Shown here: piece after piece, positions 12,826-64,000 of the stretch
How positions within the stretch are numbered: the stretch's first letter is position 1
How the letters are laid out: the number at the start of each line of letters is the position of its first letter
NCBI RefSeq assembly: GCF_027744825.2
Contig: NC_071335.1
Location: 14,087,501 to 14,151,500 of the forward strand
Reading direction: 5' to 3'
Length of the DNA: 64,000 bases
Origin: Synchiropus splendidus
Taxonomy: Eukaryota; Chordata; Actinopteri; Syngnathiformes; Callionymidae
The notes under the pieces: model-generated
What the model was told of the DNA's origin: nothing
What the model saw: the letters and a program-made list of their open reading frames with translations, nothing else
Databases searched by the model: none
Position numbers and translations under genes: made by a program

Positions 12826-15800
12826 GTTGGAGACCAAAAGGTTTTATGGGTTACAGGTTGGATAATTTATAACCACCACAAGTTAATTTGCACAGTAAGA
12901 CAGCATTTTTTATAGAAATACAATCCTGCATGTTGTGTCCTACAATGTACATAATGTACCTGAACTGTAGTCATAATGCACAGCAACCTTGTGGGGCCCC
13001 TCTTTATTTTCTTCTTGCGTCACATTATTCTGCTATGGTAATATTTCAAACACAAGGTCTCCTCATTCAAACCTCATTGTCCAATATAATTGGGCCGCTG
13101 AGAGCACTGGGAAGGTGCTTTTAGAATGTCTTCTCCTGCATTGTTCATTTTACTGTCTGATCGCTAAATTGTTGGTTGTGGGTCCAATTTCAGCCTCAAG
13201 ACACTGTCGGGAAGATGTGCTAAAGTGCACGGAGGTTACTTCTGCTCTGACAGGCTGTGCCTGGCTAATGCAGGAGGAGGTTGTCTGAACCTCGCATTCA
13301 GAATAAAAGGGATTTTGCGGGGTATTTTCTTATGACTGTTTTTTAAGCGCAACCTTTAAAATGTGTGCTTTGTGCATCAGTTTCTAGAGGGGCATAGCTT
13401 TGTGGTATTGTGTGTAAAAAGTCGGCCATTTAAGACGGCTTTAAATGTCACAACATTGAGGATGAAAATGGACCTTGAATGGCATAAAAAAAAATCTGCT
13501 TTCTAAAGACTTCCATCACCTTCTAGGAAAGCAAATCATTGTGCTGGGCTGCAGTGAAAGATTTCTTTCACGGATTTTAGAGTTGACTTAGTCAAAGTAA
13601 TAAGGTTTCAAAATGTAACATATTCTTCAAGCTGTAGATGCACACACTTCACACCAATAAGAGACAGGGATTTATTGCCATGAAAAGTCAAACGCTAAAA
13701 TTAATGTGTCGTGAACGTAGTGATGTTCCACTGTTGGCTTTTTCTCTGAAATTTTCCATTCAGTGGAGGGACACAAACAACTGCTGAATTGTCCAGACTT
13801 TGCTACACAAATAACTCACAGGGATTAAATATTGCAGTGCCGGTGAGATTCAGCTGTAAAAGCAGTTTTACAGAAAGTCTTTGAGGGTAGTTGAAATTGT
13901 CTTCTGTTGGAGAGTGCATAACCCAGTGACCTCACCCACTGTGTTTACACGCTAGTCTTTTGAATTGGTTCTTTGAAACAATACTTGAAATAACGCAGAA
14001 GCCCATTTCATCAGTGCAGAGAGCTCTTCAGCACCAAGAAGTGCCGGCGAAAACATGTACAATTCAATTTTCATGATAGGATTGTAGCGAGAGAGTTGCT
14101 ATTAGTGGCCGCCTTGTAAATATCTTTAATCGCAGTGGTGAGTAATAGAGTGGACGACCAATCGGGGCAGCAGAGGCAGTAGACGCTGACTTGAAGATAC
14201 CACCAAGCATCTGAGCGAGGAGGTGCCGGAGCACAGACTGTAATATTCACGTTTTATGCCCCTTTAGTAATGTCATTTTTCCTTCTGCAATCTTTTAGAC
14301 ATGCAAGTCATTTGTCTTTAAAAGGTGACAAACACCCTCTCTCACCCGATTCATCAATCATGGACGCTTATTCTGGAGTACATCATTTATGTTGAAGTCG
14401 CCTCCATCAGGGATTTGTCTGAGTCATGACTTGACTTGACTCTGGTATACACGCTAAGTTAATCACGGCAGAGGTTAAAGCAGTTAAACAGACACTGTGT
14501 GGTGATTGGCCGGCAGCCAGATCAGGTTAATCCGCTTGTCTTGCTTGACCGAAGGTGCTAAGTTGTTGAAGCGATCCGCCTTCTTAACCCACTGGCCGCA
14601 TAGAACGTTCAGTCAGGCTGCTGGAGCAGTCTTTTAAGTTTGTCTTCTCAGCTGTCTCAAACTGGATTGGATTGGTTAATCCAAAACAAAGAACTTGCCT
14701 CAGCTCAATCGCTTTAGCTGTGTTTGTATGAGCTGTGTGGGAACAGATGGAGGGAATTGGGAGGATTTGAAAGCAAAGATAGACGGAGAGGGAAAGTTTT
14801 GGAGATGTACAGAATGTCTCAGTGTTAATGTCCATGTGACCACTGATGGCAATGGTTGATGGTGACTATTTCTAATCTATCGTCCCAGGATGTTATGAGC
14901 AGGGACTTCATGCTTCCAAATGTAAATATCTGATATTTATTTGTCTCAAACCCATGTCCTGTTATTCACATGAAAACATATTTACACATTATTACGTCAT
15001 CTGGAATATAGAATAATTGCAAAGAATGCATTTCAAGGGTTAGTCATTTAAATAGTAGAGTTTGCAGTTAATATTTGGATCCTGACTAACTACTTTTTCG
15101 TGGTATTAGGACAGTTTGATTCCTTCTTCAGCTTCTCTGAACATTTTTTTGGTTTTATTATATACATAAAGCAATACAGTACAGGACCGTTACCTCCCCC
15201 ATTCCAGTAAAATTTCAACATGAATAATAGTAATTGTAATAATCTTTTTGCTCTATTATTAATTTATTTTACCTTATGTGGACGTTTGTTGCTGTTTTTT
15301 GTCACATGGAAACCGCTTGATGTCACTTGAACTCCCGACCGAAGAGCTGATTTGAGGGCCGTTGTTTAAAGAGACTGTGACAGAGGTAAAAGTTCAGATC
15401 TAGGTCCTTGATTGTGGTTTTCTGTTGAATCTGCAATGTAGCTGACGTGTGCGTGAAGCTGTGAAATGCTTGCTGCATGAGGAGAGCTCTGTTCTTCTCA
15501 GCCTTGGTAGCAGGGCCTCTACAATAGAAAAATTCAGGTCCCTCTCCCTTACAGCCAAAAACACACTTCCTCCACATCTCACTGGAAAATATATAACCAT
15601 GGTAAAGAAGTCCCTCAGTGCAGTGGTGGAGGTATTTATACTGTGCAGTGTGTCATAAAGCCCATGGTCCTTTTAGTGGGTTTGTTTCAGAAAGAGAAAA
15701 AACGTGTGTGCTGTGTATATCACAATATATGGTGAGAAGTGCTGTGTATATTCGACGTGTTACATCAGACACACTGGTTGTTAGGCAATCGATGAATCAA

Positions 15801-16095
15801 TGTTTCCATGCGTGAAGTAGACAAACTTAAACTTTACACAAAAAGTACATTCCTGTTCATTTTCAGAGCAAGTTTTTTGCAAGTTTCTTGGATGTGAGTT
15901 GTTGGATGCTGATAGAAATCCATATTTAAAATGGCATGTGATTGAGAGAAATGTTTCCACAATTACTTGAATAAAATAGCACAATAATTTTTTTAATTTA
16001 AATGAAAAAAAGATTTAATTTCGCCATTAGAGGGTTCAAAACGTTAGTATTTTAGTATTCTGGGCATTTATTTATTGTAAAATAGGTCTAAACTA

Positions 16096-16110
16096 CTACT
16101 ACTACTACTG
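16096..16110. repeat. (ACT)n short microsatellite
   Basis: Five ACT units in the intron before exon 3. Confidence 0.85.
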
Positions 16111-17848
16111 AATCTAAATCTTTTCTCCATTTGGGTGTTGTTGATAGTTTTGTCTTGTTTTTCAACCTTGCCCTCGGCGTATCATTTCTCTTCCCACTTA
16201 TTGATTAGCTTTCTTAAAAAGATGAATTTCTTTCATTAATTGACTAATCTGCATTGACTGCTGTTTAAAATATGTGTACCATAGAGCTAATGTACTCTTG
16301 GCAGCTTGGTTCTACATCAAACAGATGGTTTCACCGTGTGCGTCTGCATATGTGTGTGTGTTGCTACCTCACTCGCTCCCAGGAGAAATTACTCATTATA
16401 TTGATATACATAAGCTTAAATTAACCCAATGAATCAATCCAAACTTGTTTAGAAGCTTTTCTCGCTCACGGCCGACATTCAGAGTATGGGTGTTATGGGG
16501 GTCTTCGGCAGGTAGCTGGAACATCTGTATTTTGGCATTAATACCTGCACAGCATAAGTCTCTTCTTGGTGATTGGCTGATGCATCATGTGAAGTTTCAT
16601 CATCACATTTATATTAATAGACAGGATTAATGTTTGAAAATGAATGGATGGATACATTCTGGTTGAACAACACTGGCGTTTTTATGGAAATAAGCGATTT
16701 CATTAGGCTTTAAGTTATAGAGCTAATGGATCACCGAGAGTCATGAGCTGACTGTATCGTGAGGCGAAGGCAGGGTTGAGTAATGGGTCGTGGTGTCATG
16801 TTGGTTATTGAACCTGCTGACCAACGGCCCTCTGGAGGTGACTGAGACTCACAGCGATTGAGCTGAGATGCAGTGATAAGTCTGTTTTTGGAGCGTGTAT
16901 TGATTATGACCCCTTGATGAATGCAGCATGATGTCAATTCTTTCTATATGTATTGCTGCCATCCATTTACTTGAATACCAGTCTGTACAAGCACAGCATG
17001 CAAATAATAGTGAGTGAAGAAGGTCACTTTCCCTTTCCTTTGACGCTCCATAAGGTTGTTACAACTCAACACAGTGTTGCTTTTATGTCTTATAAACAAT
17101 TGATTTCTTACCTTGTAACTCTTCTCTACAGCGCTCCTACTGTGACTAATATTTGCACTGATGTTTATTGAGACTATCCAAACAGCGATTGGTTTATTGA
17201 AGGTCTTTTTGCAACATTGTTTAACCAGTAAAACCCAGCCCAGACAGTAAATACATGGCTGAGACAGTACTGCTCAGTGTCTTCAAGAGATGTACTCTGT
17301 TATTTGTTTTGGTTCCCAAGTCGTAGCGAACATTTGAAAAACAGTTTAATGGATCATTCGTGCAATGATATAGTGGCTCCTTTGTATCCAACGTAAACTT
17401 CTGTCTCTGACTAAATAACCTTAAAAGCGGAACTGGATGAACTCAAGATGTCATTTCACAAGAAAGATTTCTTTATTTATTTGTGAAACTGATCACTGAG
17501 GAACATGCATGCTTTTTGCAAAGTTCAGCACATTATCGGTGTAACAAAAAACCCATAATGGAGAGGAGCCCACTTGGAGCTTCCCAGCGCTGAGTGAAGA
17601 GAGTCAACTCTGGCTTTGGTAACATCAAGTCCAAGGTGGAAAAGGGAGGGGAGTGCGTTTCCATTAGCACTCACAGATATTCTTGCACTTAAAAATCTTG
17701 CAAATTATTTGACAACCTCTTTGCGAGGTCATTTACCTGGTTTACCTTAAAGACCCACCCTTTCCTCGTGTGTCTGAGTGAAAACAAAAGAAAAATAAAG
17801 ATTGCTAACCATAGATTTTAATGTTTGTTTCTTCTTTCCGCTCCATAG

Positions 17849-64000
<46,152 letters not shown>

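Larger units (their letters stand above)
1..17848. other. Non-coding; prkca intron 2 and upstream
   Basis: No exon 1 or the 32-base exon 2 of prkca could be found here (searched for the CSHCTDFIW and GFGKQGFQCQ coding sequences), so this is most simply intron 2. It holds LINE fragments, the repeat copy at 7690, the DNA-transposon fragment at 12728 and small microsatellites. The largest frame, 146 codons at 10482-10922, has no recognisable domain. Confidence 0.7.

Noticed and set aside
1..17848. prkca exons 1 and 2
   Set aside because: I looked for the pseudosubstrate, CSHCTDFIW and GFGKQGFQCQ coding sequences followed by a donor and found none. The tempting ttcatgccaag at 1119 does not encode the required residues.

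Overview
The window is vertebrate nuclear DNA, most probably from a ray-finned fish. It has long AT-rich introns with GT-AG junctions, dinucleotide and tetranucleotide microsatellites, and 3' ends of fish-type LINEs and short non-autonomous transposons. Nothing bacterial, viral or plasmid-like was seen.

The backbone is one plus-strand gene, a conventional protein kinase C best identified as PKC alpha (prkca; teleosts may carry two co-orthologues, which I cannot separate). Fourteen coding exons, numbered 3 to 16 by the human gene, lie between 17849 and 61713. Joined, they read 551 codons with no stop: the end of C1A, all of C1B, the C2 domain, the V3 hinge and the kinase domain up to the start of the C-terminal tail. 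Exons 1-2 (start codon, pseudosubstrate, first half of C1A) lie before the window and the last exon (turn and hydrophobic motifs) after it. Exons 6-13 form a compact block (39.4-44.8 kb); large introns surround it.

A second complete gene sits inside prkca intron 13 on the opposite strand (54761 down to 51262). It has 14 exons and encodes a 517-residue secreted protein: signal peptide, about 340 residues of predicted coiled coil, and a C-terminal C1q domain. Every internal exon is in the same phase (1-1), and several have coding lengths that are whole numbers of heptads. Comparing exon translations suggests the coiled coil grew by duplication of exon blocks.

The sequence just upstream of this C1q gene (54885-55335) recurs in the same orientation about 3.3 kb away (58200-58650). 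There it sits between two copies of a segment that leads into the acceptor of prkca exon 15. This nested duplication, the exon-block architecture and the gene-in-gene arrangement are the most interesting features.

The remaining sequence is intron. It holds decayed LINE 3' ends, a MITE with inverted termini, two roughly 500-base elements with 4-bp target duplications (plus a possible third relative), two other dispersed repeat pairs, a composite CCAT minisatellite (31.8-32.3 kb) and several microsatellites. One of these, a (GT)n tract, starts 12 bases after the exon 13 donor.
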